The position numbers and the translations under genes are program-made. A stretch of 64,000 bases of DNA from Annona cherimola (taxonomy: Eukaryota > Streptophyta > Magnoliopsida > Magnoliales > Annonaceae): NCBI GenBank assembly GCA_030490835.1, contig CM059975.1, forward strand, positions 52,691,174 through 52,755,173, given 5' to 3'. Positions 44,541 through 58,019 of this stretch are shown here, one piece after another (the stretch's first letter is position 1; each line of letters starts with the position of its first letter). The notes beneath the pieces were generated by a model that saw nothing but the letters and a program-made list of their open reading frames with translations, searched no databases and was not told where the DNA came from.

Positions 44541-45215
44541 TGTTCGCAATCTCACTGCAAGTGCACGGGTCGTAAATTGTAGTATATAAATTATCGATCC
44601 ATAGGGAATTTAGGACTTTAAACTTTGCTTTTAAATGCTTTCGTGTCGGATATGAGGAGAATATAGTAAATAAAATAAAAAGAAATAAAAAATGAGAAGA
44701 AAACATTAAAAATTAGAATGAGTAGAGAAAACGAGAGTGTGAGTACCTAGAGTCTAGGATTCACATGCGTATTTTGCAACAAGTAGTGGTATAATTATTT
44801 AATTTGGATATTGTTTGATAAAGGAGAACAAATCTAAATTTATCATTGTACTTTCTCTCGAAACTTACAAGGCGTGCCTTAATTTTCTTAACCACTTATT
44901 TTCATGAACTTAAGTTAATTAGGATCCATTAAGTTTTGTGGTTTGTTTATAGAAGTCTTCAAGATCATCATGTCTATTCTCATTGTCTTAGATTTTCAGG
45001 TTTAATATCTTGATTATCGTATATTAGATTTTCGCCTCTCAGTTCCATCACCTAATATATGGGATCATGCCAAAGTATGAGCCCATGTACAAAGCAAGCA
45101 TAAAATTCACAAGATATCAAATTAACAACAATATCCATCATAAATAAATTAAAAACTAATACCACGCTACATTGTACACATGCTACATTCTAAACCTTAG
45201 ATTTAGGATTTAGCC
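44541..45215 (-). mobile_element. 5' LTR of the Athila-like element (about 675 bp)
   Basis: Plus-strand ends are TGTTCGCAATC and TTTAGCCA, giving TG...CA on the minus strand. A second, shortened copy lies at 30069-30660. No 3' LTR of this element is visible, so it was truncated. Confidence 0.8.
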
Positions 45216-45363
45216 AAGCATGTTTAAATCCAAAATAAAATTTAAATTCAAATTCATCTTATTAAAATTAAAAAAGGAAAAGAGAGAAAGGCTAATTGGT
45301 TTGAAGCTCCCGATGGTGTGTTGGCCGCTCCACGTAACTCACCGATCCGCCTCTTGCCCGCCA
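45216..45363. repeat. Repeated segment U (copy 2)
   Basis: It matches 36763-36962 from AGCATGTTTAAATCCAAAAT and ends at CTTGCCCGCCA just before an inverted gypsy LTR end. It lacks the TC microsatellite of copy 1. Confidence 0.55.
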
Positions 45364-48335
45364 TGTGGCGCCCCAAACCAAGACATCTACACAGTCCTTA
45401 CTCTAAAATCTTATCGATTGGTAAGTGTAAATCAGGATTGTTGCCCTAATCACGCGGCGGGTACTTCATTTGATCTCGTCCAATTTTTTTTCTTTTTTTC
45501 TTTTCTTTCATCACATAAAGACACATACTTATCATCAAGTTTCAATTGTCATTGATATCATTTATACTTGTTTTTGTGCAATATAGGTTATTTTAACCTG
45601 ATGATTTCATACATACATAATTTGAAAACTCCTTACCATATGTTCATTCATACCATATACAGATCAACATATTATAAAATTTTCTTCATACGTTCTTTTT
45701 TTTTCCTTCCTGACCTGTGCTGTACCTGTCTATAGTTTGAAAAGAAAAACGTGAGTCGAAACTTAGTAAGCAAGCATTTTTTTCATTTAAATGCATTTCT
45801 CCCATTCAATAGTAGACACTTATCAAGTGATTTACTATCAATCAGTGAAAACCTTTTCATAAAACATATGCTTGCAAACTTAACATATAAACCTCTTTTT
45901 TATGAACATAAAAATATTTTTCATAAAACTTCCTTTCTCCAAGGACATTTTCATGTCCTTAGAACTTTTTTTAAAACAAGCATATATATCATGCATAACA
46001 TATCTGGTAGGTGATACTTACCAAGTGATCACCCTTTCCTCCTCAGGAGAGAAACCATCTCTACTGATAACTTGCGAGTCAGGCAGTTATCCGTGTTCTT
46101 CTCCCATTTCAGGGAGGGCGCCGCCGACATTTCGCCTTTTGAAGCGACTTGGCCTATGTAGAGGGGGCCCACATTGCAACCGCATCCGGTCTGCATATCC
46201 TCTATAGTAGACCTAGTACATAACTCATGTGCAAATTCCTTTCTCCATATTCATATGCTAAATATTTTTTATAAAACTCCACAGACCCTAGTCTATGACT
46301 GTTCCTTTTCAAAACTTGATCATAGCATGTCATTTTAAAATAGTACAGACCTGTATTTCCGTTTCTAACTTGAAAACTTGGCATAGCTCAGGTTAACAAG
46401 TTAATAAAACTATTTTGTAAGGATGACCAACCTAAAATAATTTTGAAAACATTTAAATAACATATTTCTAGATCATTTATAATATTTAAAGGAAATATTT
46501 GAGAAATAGTAATTTCAAAATTTTGCTAAAATGTTTTTAAATAATTTTTGAGTGGTAAAACAATTTTGAAAACATTTTAATATCTAAAGACAAAAGAATT
46601 TGCAAACGCTTTTCTTCCAATTTCTGGGTTTTTCATGAACAAAGGATATATTAATGTATAATTCATTTTCTTTATTGGTATCATATTCTTTGTCCACATG
46701 ACACATGAGTTACTTCTGTATGAAGGTAAGCTTGTATAATCCTTTGGTCATTACTTTAAAAAAAAAATCATCATTCAAATCGATTATTGGTTGACCTTCC
46801 TTAAATCTACTTCAAAACATTTTAATAAATCATTTTAAATTCATTTGATAAAACCAAATATTATTTGAAAATCAAAATTTTCCTTTTCCATTATAATGTA
46901 ACCATTTCCACATTTTTCCTTATTTTCATAAGGATTTGCTTATGATAAAACAATCCCCACATATTACAACATTTTTCCTTACTTCCATATGGATTTGCTT
47001 ATGATAAAGCAATCCCCGCATATTACAACATTTTTCCTTACTTCTATATGGAATTGCTTATGATAAAGTAATTTTGACATAATCCATAGTTGCAATATAA
47101 AAACATATAAAATCATTTTCAAAAAGTTTGCTTGCTTACCACTGTTTTGCTTCAGTCTGAATCCTTTATCCTTTCCTTTCCTTTTCCTATACAAGTGAAA
47201 AGGAAATACATACTTTATCATACATATGTTATATTCATTTATGACCTTCTTTTCCTCCATAATTTCTTATAAAGGTTAACCTTAAAAATATTTGGTCATT
47301 ATTTCCTTATACGGATTTTTATCCATAAATCCTTAAAATTCCATCCATACATCCATGTAAAAAATAAATCTCAATTTTTTCCAAAATCACGCTGTTTATT
47401 GTAGCAAATTACTGTTCATTCGAGGTTACTGTTCACAGTAACGTAGTTTACTGTTCATGGATTTCAAAAATTGACATTTTTTTTAAAAATAAAAAATACC
47501 ATGATATAGTTTATGCTTAGCATATCATGAAAAATTTCATACATTTTGAATTTATCATCATTTACTTGGCTAAATAAATAATTTTCTCCATATACTAAAA
47601 ATCAACATAAATTCACTTAAGCATAATCCTTAATTTCAAAAATTATGAAATTAATATATCATCATTCCAACATCATATTTATCATATTATACATCCCAAG
47701 TCATCATTTATAAAATTTGGAGCATTATTTTTACATATCATATGCTATCTTCCGAGTGCTCCATCTTTGTCCAAATTTTTGATGTCTTGGTATAATTCTA
47801 ATTAAGCATTATTACTATACTTATTTTCTAATTATTAGACATTATCTAAGCATGGTTTTACCCTACTTAATATCCAAAAGAAATTTGGGTGGAAATTACT
47901 TACCCGAAGTGGAGATATCCCTCTTTTTCTCATACTTTCTCTCTCCAACTTTCTCCTCTTCTTTCTCCTGAAGTCTAGAACGTGATGGGGGTGGAAAATG
48001 CTCAAATGGAGCTGGTTTTTTGATTCCTTGGACGTCCCCCTGCTGCCCTATTTATAGGGCTTGATCTTTCAAAAAATTGGATTTTACCCCCTTACCTTGA
48101 GGTATTTAATTATAAAAATGTATTTTTTTATAATTTTGAAAATGCATGGAGCTTTGTGCAGCCACCCTAGGCCTGCTCCAGTCCACCCTATGCAGCCCTA
48201 TTTTTTCTTATTTTTTTATTTTTATAATTAATTAATTTAGGCTAAATAAATCCTAGCCGTTGATTTAAGATGATGATGATCATGGACCATTGATTTGGTC
48301 AAAATTTCAGCCACCCTAGCTTGCCATGCCCCTGC
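45364..48335 (-). mobile_element. Antisense gypsy LTR B4, type I (U3 end missing)
   Basis: It starts TGTGGCGCCCCAAACC and runs in parallel with B1. It contains an AAGGACAT/ATGTCCTT hairpin at 45941-45960, three copies of the GCTTATGATAAAG repeat at 46930-47070, three ACTGTTCA units near 47410-47460 and CTATTTATA at 48048-48056. It breaks off near 48335, where sense LTR sequence begins. Confidence 0.8.
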
Positions 48336-50806
48336 TACATCCAAGGGCATGTTTGACATAAAAATATGATTTCTTAAAAATGATAAAATATGTGTCTAAG
48401 TTGCCTAATACCTAGGTGAAGTAAATGGACACATAAATATGTGGAAAAAGTGGCAAACAATGTCAAAACCTAAGCTAAGAGGGGGCGTCAATTGGTGGAC
48501 AACAACATGGGCCATCAATGCATGAATTTTGTGGATTTTTGATAATTAGAAAATGCATATTTTACTTGGATATAAAAATGCCATGTCATCAAGGGATAAG
48601 GTGAAATAAATTACCCTCATGACATGTGCCAAGTGAGTCCTATAAGCTGGTTAAAAAACTAATAGAAAGGGAGCTTATCCTTGGAAATGTGCACATGAAG
48701 AAGGGGGGAGAAATCTCCAAAATTGCTAAGTGTTGTCAGCTACCAAGAGCATGTCCAAAACCAGCAAGGTGGAAGGAGAAAAGGAGAAGATAAAGAGGAA
48801 GAAAAAGAAGAAAAAAACGAAGAAGAACCAAGCCAAACAAGTTGGATTCAAGTTAGGTTTAATCCAAGTAAGTAAAACCTAAGTTTTGAATCATTCGAAT
48901 CAATTTTTCTCTCTCAATTCATGAGCCATAAATATGGTTCATAAAGAACTCTTAAAGGCTGAGTTATGATGCCTTAATATGGGGATTGAATGATTTTTGA
49001 AAGATTTAAATGAGATCAAGAGTTCAAGATAGCGAAAATGGAAGTTAAGGTTGAAATTTGAGATGAAAGCTAACTTGGAAATTCTCAAAACCCTAAACTA
49101 AGTTGTTGTATGATTTAAGCATAATGATTTGGATTTAATTCATGTTCTTTTGAATTATATATGTTGGTTTAAGCATTTGTTAATGATTTTAGCAAATATG
49201 GAACTTAGGGTTTCAAGAAATGCCCGATTTTTCCATTTTTGAGTTAAAAATGATACAAGGAAATGCTTAAATTGTTTATGGATGAATTGTAGGGTAAAGT
49301 ACCCAAATTAAGGACCCTTTGGATGGCCTAAGTGAGTTGGATGAGTTTGCCCTAAATCTGATTTTTTTAGGGTATGTATATGGGATGTCCAAATGGGGGC
49401 CAAAATGGATGCTTTTCATATGCTTAGAATTATGTGCTTAGAATGTCACTTATATGCTTAGAATGAGCGTTGACGTAGAAAAAATAGAAAATAGATGAAA
49501 AAATGTTTAATGGGAGATATAAATTCCCAAATTATAAATTATGAATGAATGTTATGTGTTTACCCTAAATATGGAACTAAAACATAATATGGAATGAATG
49601 ATGTAATGCTCAAGTGCATGTTATGTATGAATGATCAACTTGAAAATTCAAGTTGATTATGTATGATATGAATTATAGGATTGGAAAACTAAGTGAGTGC
49701 AAACAAATGGATTGTTATGAATGCATTGTTATGTTTATGTATAGGCAAAGGATTAACGAGACGGAAATCTAAGCAAGCAGTTTTCTAAAATGCTTTATTT
49801 TATCAAATGTGATAAAATGACTATCAATAATATTCTAACTATTTAAATGAGTTATCAAATGAATGATTTCAATTCTTTCTAATTTGTTTAAGGATGGTCA
49901 TTCCTTATTTAAATTTGTATTGAAATGTTATTTCTAATGGAATAAATGAATTGCTTACTGCTTTTCAAGCACTTATGTCAAACGATGAATCATAAGTTTA
50001 TGATTGAAAAATCATGCTAGCATGTCAAAGTTCATGTTTATAAAAGAAAGCATGTGCACAAAAGCATGAGGTTCCCCTCAAAGGTGTAAGCAGACCGAAT
50101 ATCCCCGTTTAGTGTGGCCAAGTCTCTAAGAGAGGCCGAGGGCCGGCGGCGCTTTTCCTAGCTAGCTTCTATCCAAAGGAATGTCATGATTTTAAATAAT
50201 GCATTACATTGTTTATAACATACCCTGGACGGGTATATCAAGCATGTTTTAAGATATACCCTCGAGTGGGTATAATGTAGTGTTCCAAGTTATTTTCAAT
50301 AAAAATGTATTGCTTGAAAACCTTATAGCTTGCTTTTTGAGTTTCGACTCATAGTTTTGTTTTTCAAATCCTAAAGACATGTAAAGGGAGAACCATATAA
50401 GAAGCATAGGTGGAGATTCAAGAAGAAAAATGAATTTCTACAAGTTCCTGTGATTGAACTCTATAAATTATATGGTTGTATGTTAACGACATTATTGGTG
50501 ACTGAATGTTGTAGATGGATTATGTTGTGTTTATGACTATGTGGTGATTTTGACTATTAATAGCTAAAAAAAATTTATGGTCAAATGATGAGGCATGATT
50601 AATCATAATATGACTAAGTATGAAATTTATGATATCCGATGTGTATGGTAAATTGATTTAATGACCTAACAAGGCATATGATAGAAATGGAATGCTTAAA
50701 AATGATTAAACTCCTGAATTAAGATATAGTGGATAAATCTCCAAATATCCCGCCGTATGACAGGGCAACAATCCTAATCACATTTACCAATTGATAGTTC
50801 TTGGAG
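48336..50806 (+). mobile_element. Gypsy LTR, type II, sense orientation (A3), 3' end replaced by LTR B5
   Basis: It aligns with 8594-10817 from TAGGGTAAAGTACCCAAATT (about 49290) onward, including the ATACCC and TATACCC hairpins near 50222 and 50258. It stops at TTCTTGGAG (50806), where the other copies continue TAAGGTTGTGACG; antisense LTR B5 starts there. The first 0.9 kb corresponds to U3-side sequence with no coding content. Confidence 0.72.
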
Positions 50807-53300
50807 TGTGGCGCCCCAAACCAGGGTGCCTAGAAGCCTTACTCCGGGATCATTTTTTATTAGTAAACGTGACTCAGGATTGTTGCCCTAATCACACGGT
50901 AGGATTATATATATATATACCATTAATACATGGGAAATTTTCATTATTCATCCAACATGAAATATATTTCACATATCACAGTTATAATAACAACTTGTTC
51001 ATGAAACATCATCATTGAAAAGATATTCTTTTCCATTCCAAAATTTCAACATTGACTTTACATAAAATTTACATATACAACATTTATATCAAATTTTGCA
51101 TATATTTTGCATGCTGCTTTCATCATCATTTCCTATCTGTTGTTGAAAAAACTTGGGTGAGTAATAATACTCAATTAGCAAGCCATACATAAATTTTCAA
51201 TCATTTTCATGCATTTCATAAAATGCAAATGCAATGCATTCATAACATTCATGACATTCCTTTAGATGTAGCACTAGCTAGACGCCCATCCTATCCATGC
51301 TCCCATCTCAGGGAGGTCGCCACCGGCCTGGGCCTATATAAGCGACTTAGCAATAGTGAGGGGGACATCCGGTCTGCTTACTACCTCAACTATGGCCTAT
51401 TCCTCGTGCACATGCTCATTCACATACACATGCCGACATGACATTTGTAAATTATAAACAATTTCATAAAAAGCATTTAATAAAGAATTTAATAGAGAAT
51501 TTAATAAATGCATTTCAGTTAATGTAAAGCAGTTATAGGTATGACTAACCTTAAATAACTTTCATAAAGCAATTTACAAAAAATTTCAAGCATTTTGGAA
51601 ATAATTTGCAAAACATATAACTTGCTTACTTTCTCAGTTGGTGTCCTTGACTTTTTCTTTTCCTTTTTGTATTCAAGGAAAAAGGATATTTCATTTCTTC
51701 TATTCAAACTGTTTCTCATGCATGCTCTACAGTATTTGGGCATTATTTCTTTATACAGATATTTTTATCCATAAATTCTTCAAAAATTCCATCCTTAGAT
51801 TTAAATATTAATCTTAAATTTTCTCCAAAATCACACTGTTTACTGTAGCAAATTACTGTTCATCCGAGGTTACTGTTCACAGCGATGTGGGTTACTGTTC
51901 ATGGTTCCAAAAATGAAAAATACCATGACATAGCTTATGCTTAGTATATCATGGAAAAATTCATAAATTTTGAATTTATTATCATTTACTTGGCTAAATA
52001 AATCACTTTCTCCATATACTAAAAATCAACATAAATTCACTTAAGCATAATTCTTAATTCCAAAAATTATGAAATTAATATATTATCATTTCAACATTAT
52101 ATTTATCATATTCATACATCACAAATAATCATTTATAAATTTTGGAGCATTATTTTCACATATAATAAGCTATCTTCCCAAATGTTCTATCTTTGCTCTA
52201 AATTTTTTATGTTTTAGCATAATTCTAATTAAGCATTATATCTATACTTATTTTCTCATGCTTAGGCATTATCTAAGCATGGTTTTACCCTACTTAATAT
52301 CCAAATTTTTTTTAGATAGAGATCACTTACTCGAAAGTGGAAATATCCCTCTTTTTTCTCATACTTTCTCTCTCTAACTTTCTCCTTTCTTTCCATGGAC
52401 ATGTGGGAGGGTTTGGGAGCTGAGATTGCTAAAGTGGAGCTGGAATGGAATGGTGCCTTGGACGTCCACCCCTTGACCCTATTTATAGGGCTTGATTTTC
52501 CAACAATTTGGAATTTACCCCTTGCTCGAGGTATTTAATTTTAAAAATGTATTTTTTTCTAAGTTTGAAAAATGCATTGAGGCAAGAGCAGCCACCCTAG
52601 GCCTACTCATGCCCCCCTATGCTGCCTATTTTATTTATTTTTTATTTTTAAAATTAATTAATTTAAGCTAAATAAATCCTAACCGTTGATTTATGATTAT
52701 GATGATCATGGACCGCTGATTTTGGTCAATTGCCCAACCACCCCCTACCAAGCCCCTGCTACGGCTGCTGTTTTAATTAATTTTTTTATTTTTTAATTAT
52801 TTATTTAAATAAAAAGTCAAAAGTAACATTTATGAAAAAATAAGTAACTTTTTTATCACCATTTGATGTTTCATCTTGCCCTTGCTTTGTGATTTTCATC
52901 ACATCTTAAACCATTCATCATGTTCATCATGAATTTTTATCTATCCATAAAAAATTTCATCGAAATCCGACGCCCGGATTGCAAATTATGAATTTTTCTT
53001 TAATTTTTCACTAAAATCCAAAATGGTATTAAAATGTCAAAAAGTAATGCAATTTTGTCTTGTAGTGATTAAATCCCTTTTTTCGTCTTTTCGTGATTAG
53101 GTTAATCCAAGTGATTAACTCTTAATCATGTGTCTTAATCCTTGAATACTATTCATGTGGGTTAAATTCTTAATTGCATTATTCTATTCTCCAATACACA
53201 TATCCATCAATATAATTCATGAATTTTCATTTATCATAAAAATAATTACAAAAGAATCTAGGGTTTATAACTCAAAATGATGCGTATATACTAGAACATT
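50807..53300 (-). mobile_element. Antisense gypsy LTR B5, type I
   Basis: It starts TGTGGCGCCCCAAACC and is closest to B2. It contains ACTCAGGATTGTTGCCCTAA, three ACTGTTCA units near 51855-51900 and CTATTTATA at 52479-52487. The right end decays after CTAGGGTTTATAAC; the usual GGGTTTCACA terminus is absent. Confidence 0.78.
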
Positions 53301-53322
53301 CTTCGTACTTTGAAGAATGATT

Positions 53323-53920
53323 TGTTGGAATTTTGGACATACATATATATTAATTATATATACCCTATCATAAATAGCATCCCAATTTTTTAAAGTGACT
53401 CTATAAGGTTTTATGAGCCTAAATCACCTAATAAAGTATGAGTCTCCTAGCGTAGAAACCCTACGGCCTAATTTCTAATTTCTATTTTTATGATGGGCCA
53501 AATTAGAAATACTAAAGATAAGCTTCCTATATAAACGATTATGGTCCCCAAGTTATGCATCAAATTAGGATTTCTTTTCTAATATCCCATCATTGGAAAA
53601 GATGGGCAACCTTCTCCAAAAAATCCCATGGCATTAACTTGGAAGACGCAGAAACCACAAGATTCAAGAACAACTACTTCCATGGATTCAACTACGCTTT
53701 TGCTTATGGTTTTATTTTTCTTAGTGATTTAGCATAGAGGATCCTGGGATGATTATAGATTTAATTAATAAAGTTTTTCTAACAAGTGGTATCAAAGCGA
53801 CTCGCCCTCCAATAGATGTGGTTCAGAGAGTTAAACTAATAAAAGTCAGGGCTGCAGTCAAAAGCCCATAGTTGAGTTGTGTTTTGGTTTGAGGACGAAC
53901 CAAGCGGAAGCGGGTGAGCT
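53323..53920 (+). mobile_element. Short LTR-retrotransposon fragment: LTR, primer site, tiny interior
   Basis: TGTTGGAATTTTGG to TTTTTCTAACA (53323-53784, 462 bp) has LTR-like ends and a TATA box (CCTATATAAACG) near 53530. It is followed two bases later by a Met-tRNA-type primer site TGGTATCAAAGC at 53787-53798. About 120 bp further, a purine-rich stretch (AGCGGAAGCGGGTGAGCT) resembles a polypurine tract, but the sequence after it (TGTAATAGCC) does not match the first LTR. It could be a chimeric or TRIM-like non-autonomous element. Confidence 0.6.
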
Positions 53921-55718
53921 TGTAATAGCCCAGAACCGAATCCCACATTGAAAAGGAGAGAAAGTTCCTGGTAGTTTATAAGTGGGTCTCAAATTCAATA
54001 TGGTGTGACACATTTTAAAGCCGTGCGGCTAAGCTGCCAGGCCAGAGCAAACAATATCACACTATGAGGCCCATAACACAGGCCCAATGGACGTTTTTTG
54101 GATTTGCATGCTCTGTGCGTCAAGCCCCAGGTCGCTTTTCTGGGTCTATGCGTCGAAAAAATAAAAAACATTGGCTTATTTTCGTCTGGATTTAGTTTAT
54201 CCCAATAAAAAAAGAGAGAAAAACCCATCTGGTTTATGGCGACGGGTTTTTGCCAATCTAGTTTTTGATAATGGCTGGGTAGTAATAGCCACGATGATGG
54301 TGGGCTGGACGGCAGCAATGACTAGGAGAAGCAGTGGCTAGACGCTATTGACAGCGATCGAGCAGCAACCAAACTGCAAATTGCTACTGTTTTTGTTTAA
54401 TAAAAAACCTACTGCTGATTCGGCCACAAGACGCCTGGTCGTGGGTTGCTGAATTTTGGGTTTTGCCATTGTCAATTAGCTGCTGGATGCTAGACGAGCT
54501 GCTGCGATGTGTCGCCGCTAGACGCCTACTGCTTGCATATGAAAAACCCAACCTATGAAATCACTGTCGGAATCCGTGACAATTGCTACTGATGATAGCG
54601 GCGATGTCGTGCTGGAAGACGGCGGCAGCGGCAGCGGCAGGTGATGCCGGAGAACAAGCAGTTTTGCAGGGTTTGGGTTCTCCTCCTTGCCAAAAATAGC
54701 TATCGAAAACTACCATGGTGTCCACTGGAAACGTTGGCGAAAAGAGGCGATGATGGCTGTTGTACTTGTTAACTTCAATAGCAACATTTGGTTGCTGGAA
54801 GGGACACCAACACGGTGTCGTGGTGCTACCGGTGGTAGCAGCGGTGCGGCGGTGGCAACACTGGCCAACAAGGGTGTTTCACATTTCAACCTTGGCCGCC
54901 GGCATGGTTGCTGGCCGGGGCAACAGGGCGGTGGTGGGGGGAGATGTAACAGCGGTGGCGGGACGACTAGGGTTAGGGTTTAGGGTCTGTCTTTGTTTTG
55001 GGGAAGAGATGGACATTTTGCATAAGACCCCCTGTCCATAAATAATTTGCACATAAGTTTTTGTCTATAAACAATTTGCATAAAAGTCATATCCGGAAAT
55101 TTAGCAATTTTTCCCCTGGGCACACCTCTCTAGTTTGGGCCTTATTCAAAGCCTAACAAGCCCAGAAGGTTCACATGGGCTTAGGCCGTGCCCGGATTAT
55201 AGCCCAGGCAGAACACGAGCTCAGGCCCAAGCCTGTTTCTACTCTCCTCCGTCGCCCGATCTTGGCCCAGCTCCTAGTAGCAGCCCGATTTCATGGACAA
55301 GTGGCACCCTAATAGCCGTTGAAAGTAAATTTACATATTTTATGATCTCGATATACGATTTGGACAATCCAATAGTGATTTTCTATGTTTTTTGACATTT
55401 TAGATCAAATGGAAGGATCTGATCAAGCCAAAATAGGTCCAGAAATATCAATTTTGTGAACTTTATGTAAATGCATGCAATTTTTGAATTATATGTGCAT
55501 GGTTAATTTATAGGAATTTAGAAAGCAATTTGTGAATAGTTTTCATGCTTCTATGAGTTGTTACTTTCTATTAAAATTCATATTAATCTGTTGTTATGCA
55601 AAATTCAATTTAAAATTTTTGGATGTTTAAATTCAAATTAACCCATTGCCGTGCAAAAGTTTTATGTTTGGAATTCAGAAATAAATTCAATATTTTTGAC
55701 CTTTTATTAAATTTAAAT
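53921..55718. other. Unassigned region, GC-richer in the middle
   Basis: From TGTAATAGCCCAGAACC a promoter-like unit with TTTATAAGTGGGTC follows, of a kind I associate with small plant LTR elements. From 54240 to 55000 the DNA is richer in G and C with GGCGGCAGCGGCAGC repeats and GTGGTAGCAGCGG words. Open frames (54687-54983 and 54760-55041) are Gly/Ala-rich and overlap in different frames, so neither is convincing. A short TTAGGG-like run near 54970 is too small to be telomeric. 55400-55718 is AT-rich with nothing recognisable. Confidence 0.35.
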
Positions 55719-57617
55719 TGTGGCGCCCCAGCCTAAGCGTCACGTCCTTACCTCGAGATCTATTGACTGGTAAATATGATCAGGATTGTTACCCTGTCAC
55801 ACGGAAAACTTAATTGGATATTTATCTACTTAATCCTAACTTCTTAGGATTTTATATCATTTATACTTTCAATTTCCATTAAATGCCATTTTAGGTCATT
55901 ATAGCATTTGAGAATTACACATGTCATCTAATAATCTTCATACTTAATCATGTCATGATATTTCATGCCTTAGCATTTACCCATAAAATGTTTTTCGCCT
56001 TCTATGGTCACAAAACCATAACATAATTCATATACATTATTAAATCATAATTTAATATCATCATTTATACATAAAGGCATATACAGGTGTTCTTAAGAAT
56101 TCATTCATCTTTGAATCTTCACCTTTTCTCCTTGTCTTCTTCCTTTCACCTGTCTATGAGTTTGGAAGACAAAACATGAGTTGAAATTCAACTCAATAAG
56201 CAAGCTATATATTTTTCAGACAATTCATTTTGAAAGCAACATTCTTTAAAAATATTTCTCTCCATTCAGTCGAGACACTTAGCAAGTGATCAACTACCTG
56301 CGGAGTAGAAACTTTTTCATAAACCTTTCATAAACCATTCATGAAAATCTTTTATGTAAACCATTTGTAAATCCCAGTTTTTGGACATTTCATAAATATT
56401 GGATGTGCAAATTCATCATTTTCATTCATGACATTATCCTTCATATGACGGTATGCTAGCACGAGGAACATTCTTTTATGACAGATCTTTTACATCCTTG
56501 GCGTCGAAACTTCTGACTTGGCAATGTCAAGGGGGACTCCTTGTCCACTTACTACCTCGACTAGCCTACTTGACTTCCATTCCATGCATGACCTTTAGTC
56601 ACCCTGACATTATATACCTCTTACACATATAAAGAATTCTTTGCACTATCCCTTTTAACTATTGTTTCAAAGAAACATCGTATAAATTCATATCTCATCA
56701 CTTTTCATAAATACTTGAGAAACAGTATGCAACATTTCAACACATATTGAAGTAAGGAATGACCATCCTTAAATACCTTAGAAAGCATTTAAAACAAAAC
56801 TCATTTAGAAATCTGCTTGTTTACCTTGCTTGCTTAGCTTTCCGTTTCACTTATCCTTTGCCTTTGCTTATACATATAAGAATGACATAACATTCATATA
56901 CTTTCCATTTGCTTGCATTTGACTTAGTTTTCCAACTCATTCTTATTAACATTCATAACCCACTTAAATTCCAAGTCGGGTATACATTCACATCATAACT
57001 TATGCATCATACCATTCATTTCATTATATGTTTAATACCCATATTTAAGGTATCGTTCCCATATACCATAACACATTCCTCAATCATTCATTGGACATCA
57101 TATGGAATAATAAACTTCCACTTATCAATTTTCATATATTTTCCATAATTCACACATTGTGCTCACTTTTAAGCACTTAAGTAATGTCTTAAACCTCAAA
57201 TATTAATCTCGAAATTTGAGATTATCATTTTTACCAAAGCAGCAACATATTCTACATTTTTCATCATATTTTCATGAATTTTTGCATTTTAACTACTTAC
57301 ATATTTATATGCGTCAAGTTATGAATTTTCTATCATTTTCCAACATAATTCCATAATTATCATTTTAATTTTCATAAATTAAATCATGAAAATTAAAATA
57401 AATATTCATTCCACATTAGGATATCTTAATCCTCCTTAGGCCCCTTTACTCATCTTGACTCACTTTGGGCTATGGTAATTAATTTTAATCATCATTCTTA
57501 ATTGCAAACCCTAATTGTAAAATATCATTAAATCATAAAAATCATCCAAATCATACATAATTCATGTTTACATGCCAAATGGATATACATGAGCCCTACT
57601 TAGGTCTGGGTATCACA
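55719..57617 (-). mobile_element. Antisense gypsy LTR B6, type II, both termini present (1.9 kb)
   Basis: The left end is TGTGGCGCCCCAGCC and the right end is GGTCTGGGTATCACA, giving TGTGATACCC...GGCGCCACA on the minus strand. The sequence to its right (ATCATCTTTACCC, minus GGGTAAAGAT) looks like a polypurine tract, so this is a 3' LTR. It is the best guide to a complete type II LTR in the window. Confidence 0.82.
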
Positions 57618-57846
57618 ATCATCTTTACCCTTGTCCAAACATATCCTTCCCTATATACTCATCTTATGTCACAAACTTATGTGTTTCTTAAACTTTTTCA
57701 AAACAGAAACTTGTATCCCAATTCAGCATGATTAAACCCCTTAATTAATATTTAATTTAGGGTCTAATTTTGAATTTTCAAACCATTCATCATAGGGTTC
57801 CAAAACAGCAACATTAGGACCCGTTTTTCATCCTTTCAACACCACA
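57618..57846 (-). mobile_element. Remnant of internal 3' end plus antisense LTR fragment
   Basis: About 55 bp of presumed internal sequence are followed by 57671-57840, which matches 42885-43030 (ATGTGTTTCTTAAAMTTTTTC, CATAGGGTT, GGACCCGTTTT). It ends in ACCACA, the sense LTR terminus, in an inverted join. Confidence 0.6.
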
Positions 57847-58019
57847 GATTTTGGTATCAAAGTATATGTTGCTAGATATGTGAATATATGATGAGTTGTC
57901 TATGATTATGATGAAAGAGATAGACTAGAATTATAGGGCATGTATGTATCTATGATGTGGCATGTTAAGATGCTAACACTTTGATTTATAAATGGATGCT
58001 TTGATACCAAAATCTGTGG
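57842..58019. repeat. 21-bp perfect inverted repeat made of LTR end plus primer site
   Basis: 57842-57862 (CCACAGATTTTGG then TATCAAAG) is exactly inverted at 57999-58019. Each copy is an LTR end, a short spacer and a Met-tRNA-type primer site. The 136 bp between are leader sequence in plus orientation, matching 38737-38760 and 12000-12025. Confidence 0.85.

Noticed and set aside
44275..44706. Phe/Leu-rich open frame resembling a membrane protein
   Set aside because: It is read through the AAAAT microsatellite and Athila-like LTR; composition is forced by the repeat.
53555..53737. 60-codon frame after a TATA box
   Set aside because: It lies inside an LTR-like unit ahead of a primer site; more likely LTR transcript leader than a gene.
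54960..54985. Telomere-like TTAGGG run
   Set aside because: Only about two and a half units; too short to count as an interstitial telomere.
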